Source: Terasakiella sp. SH-1
Lineage (GTDB): Bacteria; Pseudomonadota; Alphaproteobacteria; Rhodospirillales; Terasakiellaceae
Reading direction: 5' to 3'
NCBI RefSeq assembly: GCF_004564135.1
Contig: NZ_CP038255.1
Location: 218,501 to 282,500, forward strand
Length of the DNA stretch: 64,000 nucleotides
In this document: in pieces, positions 37,716-48,237 of the stretch
Layout: each line of letters starts with the position of its first letter
Position numbering within the stretch: the first letter of the stretch is position 1
Notes under the pieces: generated by a model
What the model was told of the DNA's origin: nothing
The model's input: the letters and a program-made list of their open reading frames with translations, nothing else
Databases searched by the model: none
Translations under genes and position numbers: made by a program

Positions 37716-39578
37716 TTATTGACGTATGATCCAGCTGTCAGGCACACCGCGATCAGAGGCTGTGGCCCGTGCGCTTTCGGCCTCGCTGGCACTCATGGGG
37801 CCAACCATGACACGTTGATAGGTGTTGCCGTTGACATCAATGGATTTGATAAAGGCATTATTCATGCCCACCATGGTAATGCGATCTTGCGCATAAGCTG
37901 TTTCTGCAAAACTGCCAAGCACCACATAAAAGCCGCTTTCATCACCTGCTGCCGGGCCAAGTTCAATGGGGCCTGTCGGTGCGCTTTCCGGGGCGAGTTC
38001 ATCACTATAAGGCGCCCCATGTGCAGATTCAAAGGCGGCCATATCGTTATAGCCTTCCTTACGGCCTGTTGTGCTGGCGGTTTCCAGCTGCATCGGAGCC
38101 ATTTCATCATAATTAGTTGTCGGGGCCAATTGGGTCGGCTGGTTCATTCCTACTCCACGTTCCAAGGCATCTTGGGCTGAGAGTTGCGGGGAAGGTGTTT
38201 TCTTAAGCGCATCGCCTTCAAGCAGTTTTTTAATCAGCTTGTTATCATCTGCTACAGCAGGTTGAAGGGTGCTTTCAATAACCAGCTTGCCAATGGAATC
38301 CTGATTAAGCTGCCCGGTGGCGAGAAGGAGTTGGTAGTTTGCCAGTCGATGGGCGTAATCAGATGACGTCACTGCAATACGGACATTGAGCAACTCAAGG
38401 GCGGTATCCAAGACCGTAATGATGGTTTCCTTGCCGCTTTCCATCATTTCGTGGCGTGCATTAAAGGCTTCGGCTGCAATGGTTTCCGCTTCTTGCAAGG
38501 TGCGATAGCGACGGCGTTCCGTCTGGATAATGGAAAAAGCGTTGCGCACCTGTTCTTCAACTTCCAGATGTTTGTGACGCAAATCCATCATCGCGGCGTT
38601 GTGGCGAAGGGCAGCAGCCCTGCTTTGTGAGCGGGTGCGATCCCCATCAAACAGGTTCCAGTTCATTTTCAACAGAACGCTACCTTCGTTTTCTGCCCCA
38701 TCTGTCCCATCCACATTATATTTGGCATCGGCAGAAGCCTCGAGATCGACACGTGGATAAAGCGCGGATTCAACAGACCCGACACGGCTGGAGGCTGCTT
38801 CGGCCAGAAGGGAGGCACTTTTCAGCATCGGATTATGCTTGCGTGCCACACGGATGGCTTCTTCCAAGCTTTCAGGGACCACTTCTTGTGGGGCCAAGGG
38901 GTCTTGCATGCGCCCGGCAGGGGGCACACGCTGGAAAAGATGGAAATAGCGGTTTTGGCCTTGACGTTGGGACCCTTGATAAGCTGTCAGGGCTTCGCGA
39001 GCCTGAGCCAGACGGGCGCGAGCTTGCAGCAAGTCGGCTTGTGACATACGACCCACATTGGATTCAGATTCAATGAAGGTTTTGATCTGTTCCACCAGTT
39101 TGACGTTGGTCTGGGAAATTTCCACCATTTTGTTTTGCAGAACAAGATTCAGATAGGCTTGAATGCCTTGAAACAGGATCAGCTGTTTGGTGGTGTCCAG
39201 ATCAGCCAGGGTACTTTGATGGGCGACCTGAGCGCTTTTGGTTTCAAAAACACTGTAATGACCATCAAACAGGTTATAGGTTGCCGTCAGGTTCCCCTGT
39301 ACCCGCATATCATTTTTACCGGGATTATCTGTGCGCTGATACCCGGTATCGCCACTGAGTGCAATGACGGGGGCCGTCAGCCCATAAGCAGCCTTGATAT
39401 CTTCGCGTGCGGCATCACTTAAAGAGGCTTTGGCACGGATGGCCGGGTAGTTTTCCAAAAGATAGACGAGTTCAGCTGACAACGGATTAGCTTGTGCCTG
39501 AGGGGCAAAGCCAACAGCTGCAACCATCACACAGGCGCTGACTGTATTGCGCCAAAATCTTTTTAAACCCAGTCCCAT
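37716..39578 (-). CDS. TolC-family outer membrane protein with C-terminal SPOR domain
   Basis: A 620-residue protein. After a signal peptide (about 1-30, ending PQAQA) it has the TolC/OEP repeat (about 35-430): LVYLLENYPAIRAKASLS, GQNRYFHLFQRVPP, MNWNLFDGDRTRSQSRAAAL and a helical second half. A Pro/Glu/Ala-rich linker (about 440-545) follows, then a SPOR domain (about 545-620) with SGFYVVLGSFAETAYAQDR and VNGNTYQRVMVGPMSASEA. SPOR domains bind denuded septal peptidoglycan, and a TolC-SPOR fusion is unusual. It is the third gene of the exporter operon and should be the outer-membrane channel for the FecR/RTX proteins. Fusion is seen; septal targeting is inference. Confidence 0.9.
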   Translation of the reverse strand: MGLGLKRFWRNTVSACVMVAAVGFAPQAQANPLSAELVYLLENYPAIRAKASLSDAAREDIKAAYGLTAPVIALSGDTGYQRTDNPGKNDMRVQGNLTATYNLFDGHYSVFETKSAQVAHQSTLADLDTTKQLILFQGIQAYLNLVLQNKMVEISQTNVKLVEQIKTFIESESNVGRMSQADLLQARARLAQAREALTAYQGSQRQGQNRYFHLFQRVPPAGRMQDPLAPQEVVPESLEEAIRVARKHNPMLKSASLLAEAASSRVGSVESALYPRVDLEASADAKYNVDGTDGAENEGSVLLKMNWNLFDGDRTRSQSRAAALRHNAAMMDLRHKHLEVEEQVRNAFSIIQTERRRYRTLQEAETIAAEAFNARHEMMESGKETIITVLDTALELLNVRIAVTSSDYAHRLANYQLLLATGQLNQDSIGKLVIESTLQPAVADDNKLIKKLLEGDALKKTPSPQLSAQDALERGVGMNQPTQLAPTTNYDEMAPMQLETASTTGRKEGYNDMAAFESAHGAPYSDELAPESAPTGPIELGPAAGDESGFYVVLGSFAETAYAQDRITMVGMNNAFIKSIDVNGNTYQRVMVGPMSASEAESARATASDRGVPDSWIIRQ

Positions 39579-39661
39579 ATCTGTACCTTCATGGATGAAT
39601 CAGATTCATAATTAGAACCTACGATATAGGGGAAGGTTTAAAATATGATTAACGGAAGGGT

Positions 39662-40957
39662 TTATCTTTCCCGAAAAGCTTCGTCTTTTAGGCGCAACAG
39701 CGGGCGCAGGAAATATTCCAGTACACTGCGTTTCCCTGTGACAATATCCACCTGAGTTTCCATCCCTGTGGTAATGGGCAAGCGGGTGATGGCACCATCG
39801 CCCAAAAACGTACGTTCTGTGGCGATAATGACCCGGTAATAAGGCGTGCCGTCTTCGGTTTTATCGGTATCTGGCGCAATTTGAATAACCTGACCGGGTA
39901 GGGCACCATAGCGTACAAAATCATAGGCACTGACCTTGATATTGGCATGAAGGCCCAGCTGAACATAGCCACGGTCTGTTGGGCTAAGGCGTGCTTCTAC
40001 TACCAGACTGTCACGCACCGGAACCAGTTCCATAATCGGTTCACCGGGGCGCACCACAGCCCCCATATTGGTGTATTTCAGGTTTTTCACTGTGCCATCA
40101 ATGGGGGCACGGATAACGGTGCGTTGTTCTTGTTCGGTCGCTTCGCTCAAGACTTTTTCAATCTTGGAAATCTCGCGTGCCACTTTACTGAGTTGATCAG
40201 AGGCTTTGCGGCGATATTTCAGGCGTGTCTCATTCAGCCGTGCTCTGGCTTCTTCAATATCGGCGTGTGCTGCCGGGATTTCAGCATCAATGGTGCGAAT
40301 TTCACCAAGCAGGCTTTCAACCTGTGAGCTGAGTTCAAGGTATTCAGCACGCATGCCCATGCCTTTATTCATGGCATCTTGGGCAAGGGCCTGACTTTCT
40401 TCACTAATCGCAAGCTTATTGGTGGCGGCATTGCGCCGGGTGCGAAGTGATCCGATGGAAAGTTCTTTTTGTTTGATCTGTTTGCGAATAACGCTGAGCT
40501 GCCCGGACAGTTCAGAACGGCGGGCTTCAAAAGCGGTTTGTTCGCGCTCCGCAATTTGGGGGCGGCGCTGCATACTGTCTGCGGGGAAGGTTAGGCGGTC
40601 TGCACCCTTGCTTTCGGCTAACAGGCGTGCTTCGACCAGGCGAAAACCATCCAGTTCAGTCAGCAGCTCTTGTTCGTTGAGCTTGCCCACCCCAAGGGTC
40701 AGCGCCATCAAGGCATCACCTTGTTTGACCACAGAACCTTCGGTAATATTAAGCTCTTTGATAATACCGCCTTCAAGATGTTGAACCGTTTTGACCTTGC
40801 TTTCTGGCACCACACGGCCCGGTGCGATAGCGACTTCATCCAAAATGGTGGTATGGGCCCAATAGCCCACCGCACCAAGCAAGAGAATGATAAAGCGCGA
40901 GGGATAGAGCCATTTTGACTTTTTCTTCTTTTTGATCAGTTTATGAAGAGCACTCAT
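39662..40957 (-). CDS. HlyD-type type I secretion membrane fusion protein
   Basis: A 431-residue periplasmic adaptor. A short basic cytoplasmic tail (KLIKKKKKSKW) is followed by TM1 (about 20-38), a lipoyl/barrel-sandwich half with VPESKVKTVQHLEGGIIKEL, a long coiled coil (about 120-270) and the second barrel half with TVIRAPIDGTVKNLKYTNMG. This matches the HlyD/LapC/PrtE family. It overlaps the ABC exporter gene by 4 bp. The coiled coil is the expected contact with the TolC-like protein encoded downstream. Confidence 0.94.
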   Translation of the reverse strand: MSALHKLIKKKKKSKWLYPSRFIILLLGAVGYWAHTTILDEVAIAPGRVVPESKVKTVQHLEGGIIKELNITEGSVVKQGDALMALTLGVGKLNEQELLTELDGFRLVEARLLAESKGADRLTFPADSMQRRPQIAEREQTAFEARRSELSGQLSVIRKQIKQKELSIGSLRTRRNAATNKLAISEESQALAQDAMNKGMGMRAEYLELSSQVESLLGEIRTIDAEIPAAHADIEEARARLNETRLKYRRKASDQLSKVAREISKIEKVLSEATEQEQRTVIRAPIDGTVKNLKYTNMGAVVRPGEPIMELVPVRDSLVVEARLSPTDRGYVQLGLHANIKVSAYDFVRYGALPGQVIQIAPDTDKTEDGTPYYRVIIATERTFLGDGAITRLPITTGMETQVDIVTGKRSVLEYFLRPLLRLKDEAFRER

Positions 40958-42657
40958 CGGCGTACTCCTGTCAGGCGAGGCAGGATATCACTGGCTTTGC
41001 CCCCTGCCTTGATCTGTCCGCGTTCTAAAACCATGATGCTATCGGCAACTTGCAGAAGGCTCAGGCTATGTGTCACCATGACGACGGTGCGTTCTTTGGC
41101 AAGTTTTTTGAGTAAGCGGGCCAGCCTGATTTCTGCTGTTGTATCCAGATTGTTTGACGGCTCATCCAGCAAAAGCACCACCGGGTCAGCAACCAGCGTG
41201 CGGGCAATGGCTAGACGTTGGCGCAACCCACCTGAAAGATTATCCCCATATTCGCCCACTTGAGTGTTGTAGCCATGTTTCATAGCCATGATTTCATCAT
41301 GAATGCCGGCCAGTTGGGTAGCCTTGATAATGTCTTCATCGCTGGGCGGGGTAGTCCCCATGGACAGGTTGTCTTTAATGGTACCGCTGAGCAGTCGGGT
41401 ATCCTGAGGAAGATAGCCAAACCATTGTAGTTTCTCACGATCACTAAACTGGGCCATGTCGGCCTGATCCAGCATAATGCGCCCGGCATGGGGGGGATAG
41501 AGGCCGCGTATCAATTTTAAAAGGGTGCTTTTGCCACTGCCGTTGGGACCGACAATGGCATGAAGCCCGGTTGCGCCCAATGTCGCCCCGATACCCCGAA
41601 TGACAGGGGTGTTGTCTTCATCGGCAAAATGAAAGGCAATGCCTTCCATCGTCAGTTTGCCCTGGGGGCGTTCCAGGGTCAGGGCAGGGTCTTGCAAGTC
41701 TTCGGGATAGTCCAGTACCTTCATCACCCGTTTGTAAGACTGGCGTGCAGCACTTAAGGATTTCCATTGCAGGACGAGCTGGTTTAACGGCTGTAAAATC
41801 CGTGAGACCAGCATATTGGCGGCAATCAAGGCCCCAACGGTGAGTTCCTGATTGATGATGGCAATGGCCCCAAAACCGGTCAGGGCAACGGTGGATGAAA
41901 GCAGCAGGGTCTTGCCCAGATTATGATAGCGATCAGCGCGGGCTGCTTTTTTGATGGAACTGTCAATGGTTTTGGCCTGACGCTCTTCCCAAATTTTGCC
42001 CAGATACCCACCCATGCCCAGGGATTTGATGGTGGTGCGATCTGCAATCATTTCTGAAACAAGGGCATCTCGGCGCATGGTGGCGCTACGTTCTTGCTTG
42101 GTGGATTGTTTGGCGGACCAGCTTGATAGAAAAGCCAGTAAAATAAATAGGGGAACGATGATCAACAAGGCCCATGCCAATGGTTTGGCTAAGGCCACAA
42201 TCAAGGCGATGCCAATGATGCTAAAGGGCAGGTCAGCCAGCAGGATGACAGCAATGCCGGAAAGGGCGGTGCGGATATTATCCACATCATGAAACAGGGA
42301 TTGCCAAAAGGCACTGGGGCGATGTTCTAAAATCCGTAAAGGCAGGCTGGTGAATTTGTTAAACAGTTGTTTGGCAAGGGTGGCATCAATGCGCATGGCG
42401 GCATTTTGCAACAAACCGGAACGGGCCTGGCGCAGGATAAAATCAAAAACAATCACCCCGATCATGCCAAGGATCAGGCCCTGCAAGGTGGAAATACCTG
42501 CCTGAGCAATCACCCGGTCATAAACTTGCAAGATGAAGACGGGAATCGCAAAAGCCAGCACATTGATGACCAATGTCGCGGCAAAAATCTCCCCTAAAAT
42601 CGGAAAGATCGGGGCAAAAATGGCTTTTGAAACCTCTTTATCGCCGTCGTCTTCCAT
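40954..42657 (-). CDS. type I secretion ABC exporter (ATPase/permease)
   Basis: A 567-residue half-transporter of the PrtD/LapB class. A six-helix membrane domain (about 20-300) starts directly at the N-terminus with no C39 peptidase or C39-like domain. The ATPase has Walker A GPNGSGKSTLLK, signature LSGGLRQRLAIARTL, Walker B VVLLLDEPSNNLD and H-loop MVTHSLSLL. The lack of a peptidase domain fits export of RTX proteins with uncleaved C-terminal signals. The gene is divergent from the first FecR/RTX gene, with a 190-bp shared upstream region, and overlaps the HlyD gene. Confidence 0.95.
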   Translation of the reverse strand: MEDDGDKEVSKAIFAPIFPILGEIFAATLVINVLAFAIPVFILQVYDRVIAQAGISTLQGLILGMIGVIVFDFILRQARSGLLQNAAMRIDATLAKQLFNKFTSLPLRILEHRPSAFWQSLFHDVDNIRTALSGIAVILLADLPFSIIGIALIVALAKPLAWALLIIVPLFILLAFLSSWSAKQSTKQERSATMRRDALVSEMIADRTTIKSLGMGGYLGKIWEERQAKTIDSSIKKAARADRYHNLGKTLLLSSTVALTGFGAIAIINQELTVGALIAANMLVSRILQPLNQLVLQWKSLSAARQSYKRVMKVLDYPEDLQDPALTLERPQGKLTMEGIAFHFADEDNTPVIRGIGATLGATGLHAIVGPNGSGKSTLLKLIRGLYPPHAGRIMLDQADMAQFSDREKLQWFGYLPQDTRLLSGTIKDNLSMGTTPPSDEDIIKATQLAGIHDEIMAMKHGYNTQVGEYGDNLSGGLRQRLAIARTLVADPVVLLLDEPSNNLDTTAEIRLARLLKKLAKERTVVMVTHSLSLLQVADSIMVLERGQIKAGGKASDILPRLTGVRR

Positions 42658-42847
42658 GCTTCGTACCTTTAAGTTTCGTCTTATTTCAACCCATTATGGC
42701 TGGCAGATAAAGATTTATTTTTCATTAAGCCCCTTTTTTAGAGGGGAAATAACCAAAGATTGAAGATTTGACCAGAAGGCGCTATAATCAGTTTGATTTC
42801 CAGAAAGGAAACATAAATGACGGCATATTCCAGAAGGACGCAAAAAA
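42658..42847. promoter_or_regulatory. divergent promoter region of exporter and RTX substrate genes
   Basis: 190 bp without a gene between the ABC exporter and the first FecR/RTX gene. A ribosome site AAGGA precedes ATG 42848. A CCCCTTTTTT/GAGGGG stem around 42730 may be a small hairpin. I could not assign -35/-10 boxes. Co-regulation of exporter and cargo from this region is an inference. Confidence 0.4.
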
Positions 42848-45202
42848 ATGCCTGAAGATAGATTATTTGACCTCAACGCCATGGGCGACAGGGGTGTTGA
42901 ACTTGCGCAGCTGGCTGGCAGTAGCGAGGCTGCAGGGCGTATCGAAACTCTCAGTGGTATTGTAAATGTGCAACGTGCAAATGGCGAAATGGCTGTTTTG
43001 CGCGAAGGCGATGCTATTTTTATGGGCGACAACCTTGATGTGGCTGACGGGGCCAGCGTCGGGTTGATCTTTGCCGATGATACCACCGTGGCGCTGGGTT
43101 CTGGTGCCCAGATGTTAATCGACGAAATGGTCTATGATCCGGCAGGTGAAAGCGGATCTTTGTCTCTCAGTATCGCAGAAGGGGTCTTTTCCTTCGTCAG
43201 CGGGCAGATTGCCAAAACGCAGGATGAAGCCATGGTGCTGAACACGCCTGTGGCAACCATTGGTATCCGGGGGACGCAAGGCGCAGGTGTGGCTGCACCG
43301 GAAGGGTCGCAAAACCAGATTACCCTGATGCCGGAAGCCGATGGCCATTTAGGCGAGATTGTGGTGCGCAATGATGCTGGTGTTCAGGTCTTAAATCAGC
43401 CCAATCAGTCTTTGGCGATGACCAGCCGTTTTGAAGCCCCGCCTCCCCCCGTGGTGATGAGTGCTGAACAAATCCAGCAAGCTTATGGCACGGCCTTGTC
43501 CGTCATGCCCGCCCCACCCAAACGTAAAACAGATGGGGAAAACGGGGCTGAGGGTGAAGGCGAGGACACAGCCGAGACTGCTGAAGAAGCAATTGAAGAA
43601 GAGGCCGTCGAAGAAGGGGAAGTGGAGGCGGAAGCCGGAACAGAGGAAGCAAGTGAAGAATTTGTTGAAGGCGAAGAAGAAAAACTGCCTCCCGAAGAGG
43701 CCCCCGAACCCATGTTCGCTGAAACAGGTGGGGCTTTGGGTGCCCCGATTGTCGGTGGCGAGGGCGAAGCTGAATTAATTGGCGGGGCAGGCCATGACGG
43801 TTTGGGGCCGGATGGTTTTGTCACAGCCGGGGACACATTTGATTTTGGTGAGTTCGTTCTGAGCGAACCGTTTGACCTGCTGCCCCCACCCCCGCCTGAT
43901 GAGGGGGATACATCAAAGGAGACGACCCCAGCACCGACATCTCCGCCGCCCGCTGTACCCGTGGTGAGTGGCGATGTGTTTTTGCAAGGGACTTATCTGG
44001 AGCTGGGGATTGCCGAAGCCGGCTCTTTGGGGACAACGGATGCAGCCCCGGATGCCTTTCATAATTCGACCTATTCAAACTTATCCATGCTGGCCGATGA
44101 GGATGGCTTTGACAGTGGGGAGGCCGTAAGCGAGGATTATTTTCTGCCGGGAACACCCACCGAAGGATTTGTGCTTACCCATAGCGGGCTGGCGACACCG
44201 CTCAAGAATATCGCACGTGAAGGTCATAGCGATATTGCGATGGAAACGTTTAATACATCTGGGGGGACAACCTTATCGGCAACCTCAAGCGGATCAACGG
44301 ATTTTGCTGAGATCAGTCAGGTGATCTCTTACGATAAGGATGCAACTTTCTTTACAACCGAAGTCACCATTACCAATACATCCGGGGGGACGTTAAGCGG
44401 TCTGCGCTATATGCGCATTGCAGACCCTGATCAGGACAGTTCAACCATGACCGATAATGATGTGTTGAATAACCCGACTAATCCCGGACCTGCTGCTGTG
44501 ATTGCCAAAGGGGCGATGACCGGGGATCATGTCGGTTTTCTCTCGGAAGATGCCAATGCACGGACATCTGCGACAAGCTGGCAGTATGATCCCAATAATG
44601 CGGCTGTTTATGACACCCCCACAGACCCGGATGGTGCGTCTGGGGATTTAACCATCCATATGACTTTTGAAGAAACCAGTTTGGCTGCCGGGGCGAGTGT
44701 GACGTTCACATTTTATACTTCTATCAGTGAGGCCACTGCGGGCCATGACCTGTTGATGGGATCAAATGGGGCTGATAATATGACATCTGCTGCGGGCAAT
44801 GACCGTTTATATGGTTTTGACGGGGTTGATGTGCTGGATGGTGGAACAGGCAATGACATGTTATGGGGCGGGGCTGGTAATGATCAGCTGACAGGTGGAA
44901 GCGGTACGGACAAATTCCATTTTATTGCCTCACAAGGAACCGACACCATCACCGATTTCACCACCAGTGAGGATGTGATTTCCATTGATAAGGCCAGTTA
45001 TGGTATTACATCTATTAATTATGAAGTCATCGCTACGGCCTATGACGGCACCAATGCGACAACCGGGTCCAATGTGATTCAGGATAGTAACGGGGATATC
45101 TGGGTTGATACCAATGATACGGCCGCAGGTGGATATTCCATTGTGACCAGTGTGGGCGCAGGCACCACCGTAACGGCCAGCGATGTTGAATTGTCGGAGT
45201 AA
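42848..45202 (+). CDS. FecR-domain RTX protein 1, predicted type I secretion substrate
   Basis: A 784-residue acidic protein with no N-terminal signal peptide. An N-terminal FecR-like domain (about 25-190) includes [55 protein letters not shown] and [14 protein letters not shown] Glu-rich low-complexity stretch (about 225-285) and a proline/threonine linker (about 345-370) follow, then an unassigned middle region (about 375-635) with [20 protein letters not shown]. The C-terminus has RTX-type repeats ([20 protein letters not shown], about 650-690) and a hydrophobic acidic tail. This fits a type I secretion cargo; the exporter is the neighbouring divergent operon. Function of the middle region is unknown. 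Confidence 0.85.
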   Translation: MPEDRLFDLNAMGDRGVELAQLAGSSEAAGRIETLSGIVNVQRANGEMAVLREGDAIFMGDNLDVADGASVGLIFADDTTVALGSGAQMLIDEMVYDPAGESGSLSLSIAEGVFSFVSGQIAKTQDEAMVLNTPVATIGIRGTQGAGVAAPEGSQNQITLMPEADGHLGEIVVRNDAGVQVLNQPNQSLAMTSRFEAPPPPVVMSAEQIQQAYGTALSVMPAPPKRKTDGENGAEGEGEDTAETAEEAIEEEAVEEGEVEAEAGTEEASEEFVEGEEEKLPPEEAPEPMFAETGGALGAPIVGGEGEAELIGGAGHDGLGPDGFVTAGDTFDFGEFVLSEPFDLLPPPPPDEGDTSKETTPAPTSPPPAVPVVSGDVFLQGTYLELGIAEAGSLGTTDAAPDAFHNSTYSNLSMLADEDGFDSGEAVSEDYFLPGTPTEGFVLTHSGLATPLKNIAREGHSDIAMETFNTSGGTTLSATSSGSTDFAEISQVISYDKDATFFTTEVTITNTSGGTLSGLRYMRIADPDQDSSTMTDNDVLNNPTNPGPAAVIAKGAMTGDHVGFLSEDANARTSATSWQYDPNNAAVYDTPTDPDGASGDLTIHMTFEETSLAAGASVTFTFYTSISEATAGHDLLMGSNGADNMTSAAGNDRLYGFDGVDVLDGGTGNDMLWGGAGNDQLTGGSGTDKFHFIASQGTDTITDFTTSEDVISIDKASYGITSINYEVIATAYDGTNATTGSNVIQDSNGDIWVDTNDTAAGGYSIVTSVGAGTTVTASDVELSE

Positions 45203-45231
45203 CAGGATGTATCGTCAAGGAAGAGAAAGAC

Positions 45232-48200
45232 ATGGCTGACGATATGATGTTTGACCTTAACCAAATGGGTGAGCAAGGGGTCGAACTTGCACAGCTTGCC
45301 ACATCAAGTGAAGCCGCAGGTCGGGTTGAAACGATTAACGGCACGGTTACGGTGCGTCGTTTAAGCGGGGAAACTGAAAACCTGAATGAGGGTGATGCCA
45401 TTTATATGGGCGATACGCTGGAGGTCAGTGCACAGGGAAATGTCGGGTTGATTTTTGCCGATGACACCACAGTTGCACTGGGCGAAGGCGCGCAGCTTGT
45501 CATTGATGAAATGGTCTATGACCCGGAAGGGGAAAGTGGCTCTTTGGCTTTAAGTGTTGCTGACGGGGTGTTTTCTTTTGTTTCCGGCCAAATCTCCAAA
45601 ACCGGGGATGAGGCAATGGTGTTGAATACACCCGTTGCCAGTATTGGTGTGCGTGGGACCAAAGGGGCAGGTGTTGCAGCGCCTGAAGGGTCTGAAAACC
45701 AGATTACCCTGATGCCTGAAGACGATGGTCAGCTGGGTGAAATCATTGTGCGCAATGATGCCGGTGTTCAGGTCTTAAACCAGCCCAATCAATCGGTTGC
45801 CATGACCAGCCGATTTGAAGCCCCACCTCCCCCCATTGTGATGAGTGCTGAACAGATTCAACAAGCCTATGGCAGTGCCTTGTCTGTTTTGCCCCCTCCG
45901 CCCAAGCGGCGTGGGGAAAATGAAGCCGATGTGACGCAAAGTGAAGGGGAAGAAGGCGAGGGCGAAACCGCAGAAGAAAGCGTTGAAGAAACCCAAGAAA
46001 ACGCACAAGACGATGATGATGGTGAGGCCAACGCTGAAGAAGAGCTTGTCGCCGTTGAGGAAGAAGAAGCCCTTCAAGAAGAACGCCCCGAATCTGTTGT
46101 TGAAACCGAACCTATGTTTGCGGATATGGGCGGTCCCCTTGGTGAGACCCCGATTGTAGGGGGGGATGGTGAAGGGGATTTGATCGGTGGAGCAGGTGAG
46201 GATGGTGTCTTTGATGAAAAAGGCCACCCTTTTGCCGGTGATGATATTGGACTGGGCTTTGATGATTTGGGTTTGGTTGATCCCAATCGTTTATTGACCG
46301 ATTTTGGTGGGGAACTCCCCCCGCCACTGCCCGATGATGATACACCTCCTGATTTGCCCCCGCCTGATGCAGGCCCTGCTCCAGAAACCACAGCGGCAAA
46401 TGTCATCAATGGCACGGCAGCGGGAGAACAGCGCCTGGGAAGTGAGGGGGATGAAACCTTTTTCATGGCGGGTGGTGATGATTGGGTCATGGGGGATGAC
46501 GGGAATGATATCATCTATGGGGAAGATGGAAATGATACCATCTATGGTGATGCCCCCATTATTGGGCGGATCAGTACAGATTCACTGGGGCTGGAAATCA
46601 GTCCGGCAACAGATGTGTCATTGGCGACATTGCCAACCCGGCTGTTTGCAGATACCGCAGGAAATCTGATTACGGTATTTGGGACCGGATCAACATCTTT
46701 GGTGAGCGATGATACCAATAGTGTGGATGATATCTATGTGAAAAAGCAGGGCGACCTTGTGTTAGGGAGTTCCAATGCCAGTGGGGTTGCAGGAAACGCA
46801 GCATCCTATAATGGCATTGTCTCAGGTGATGGGACCTATCTGCTTTTTGAGTCATTGGCGACCAATTTGGATGGGGGAGCGGGCTCTCACTCACAGGTCT
46901 ATCGCAAAGACCTGATTACAGGAGAGGTGAAAAAAGTCAGCACTCTTAGCGATGGGACAACTGAAGGGGATAATATTTCTAAAATTCTGTCTGTTTCAGA
47001 TGATGGAAATCTGGTGGTGTTTAGCACATATGCAACGAATTTTGCCTCAGATATTTCTGCCACGGATACAAATGGAGGGTATGATATCTTCCTGAAAAAT
47101 ATGACAGATGATTCCCTTCATTTGGTTAGCCGCAATGTAACGGCAACCTTGGGAACCGGGGGGGCGCAATCAACGCAAGCCGTGATTTCCGGGGATGGCA
47201 GCAAGATTGTTTTTCAAAGTGAAGCAAATGACCTGTGGGATTCCAATGCGGACAATGCCTCAGATGATACCAATACGGGATATGATATCTTCATCTATGA
47301 GGTGGCAACCCAGAAGGTGAGCGATATTGCATCTGTTGATTCTGCCGAAGCGTTGATGACCGGATCAAATTCTTATAATCCGTCGATTACCGCTGATGGT
47401 CGTTATGTTGTTTTTGAATCTGATGCGACGGCTTTGGTTGGGGGCGATACGAATGCGCTGCGTGATATTTTCAGGCGCGATACGGTCAGTGGCGATACCA
47501 TTCGGGTGAATACGGACTCAGCTGGTGGAGAAGCCACAGGCAACCATTCCTATAATGCGACGATTTCCGATGATGGGGATTTTGTTGTTTTTGAATCGCT
47601 TGCCACAAATCTGGTGTCTGGTGTCACATCCGGATCACATATTTATATCAAGCAAATCAGTACCGGAAAGATTGAGGTTCTAGACACATCGGCTATGGGA
47701 GATTTGGGGGATGGCAGTGCTTTTCAGCCCCATATTGCCGCCGATGGCAAGAGCATTTTATTTCAAAGCTCATCGACCAACCTGGTTGTTGGTGATGGTA
47801 ACAGCAAACATGATATTTTCATGGTGAGCAATCCCTTCTTGTCAGATACAAGTGGGGGGAATGATATTTTATCTGGCGGACTGGGTAATGATACGTTGGT
47901 GGGCGGATATGGTAATGATATCCTGACGGGTGGCGATGGGGCCGATACCTTTGCCTTTGATGTGTCCAGCGGTAGCGATGTGATTACCGATTTCACAACC
48001 GGGACAGATAAAATTTCCATTGATATGGCGAGCTTTTCCCTATCAGCCGGTACCATCCAGTTTGAGCAGATTTCAGGTACTTATGATGGCACCAATGCAT
48101 CAGCCAGTTCCAACATCATTGTTGATGATAATGGCGATGTGTTTGTTGATAACAATGGTACGGCAGCAGGGGGATATTCCGTTGTTGCCAATGTGGGTAC

Positions 48201-48237
48201 GGCAACGGTTGTGGCCGGGGATATTGAAGAGCATTAA
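45232..48237 (+). CDS. FecR-domain RTX protein 2 with beta-propeller, predicted type I secretion substrate
   Basis: A 1001-residue paralogue of the preceding gene. The N-terminal FecR region is near-identical in plan ([32 protein letters not shown]), followed by a Glu-rich stretch and proline-rich linker. Then a first RTX block (about 410-440, [20 protein letters not shown]), at least six repeats resembling TolB/PD40 propeller blades (about 495-865), such as [17 protein letters not shown] and [18 protein letters not shown], and a second RTX block ([20 protein letters not shown]) with an acidic tail. It starts 29 bp after the first gene. The propeller replaces the middle region of protein 1, so the pair shares ends but not cores. 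Role unknown. Confidence 0.85.
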   Translation: MADDMMFDLNQMGEQGVELAQLATSSEAAGRVETINGTVTVRRLSGETENLNEGDAIYMGDTLEVSAQGNVGLIFADDTTVALGEGAQLVIDEMVYDPEGESGSLALSVADGVFSFVSGQISKTGDEAMVLNTPVASIGVRGTKGAGVAAPEGSENQITLMPEDDGQLGEIIVRNDAGVQVLNQPNQSVAMTSRFEAPPPPIVMSAEQIQQAYGSALSVLPPPPKRRGENEADVTQSEGEEGEGETAEESVEETQENAQDDDDGEANAEEELVAVEEEEALQEERPESVVETEPMFADMGGPLGETPIVGGDGEGDLIGGAGEDGVFDEKGHPFAGDDIGLGFDDLGLVDPNRLLTDFGGELPPPLPDDDTPPDLPPPDAGPAPETTAANVINGTAAGEQRLGSEGDETFFMAGGDDWVMGDDGNDIIYGEDGNDTIYGDAPIIGRISTDSLGLEISPATDVSLATLPTRLFADTAGNLITVFGTGSTSLVSDDTNSVDDIYVKKQGDLVLGSSNASGVAGNAASYNGIVSGDGTYLLFESLATNLDGGAGSHSQVYRKDLITGEVKKVSTLSDGTTEGDNISKILSVSDDGNLVVFSTYATNFASDISATDTNGGYDIFLKNMTDDSLHLVSRNVTATLGTGGAQSTQAVISGDGSKIVFQSEANDLWDSNADNASDDTNTGYDIFIYEVATQKVSDIASVDSAEALMTGSNSYNPSITADGRYVVFESDATALVGGDTNALRDIFRRDTVSGDTIRVNTDSAGGEATGNHSYNATISDDGDFVVFESLATNLVSGVTSGSHIYIKQISTGKIEVLDTSAMGDLGDGSAFQPHIAADGKSILFQSSSTNLVVGDGNSKHDIFMVSNPFLSDTSGGNDILSGGLGNDTLVGGYGNDILTGGDGADTFAFDVSSGSDVITDFTTGTDKISIDMASFSLSAGTIQFEQISGTYDGTNASASSNIIVDDNGDVFVDNNGTAAGGYSVVANVGTATVVAGDIEEH

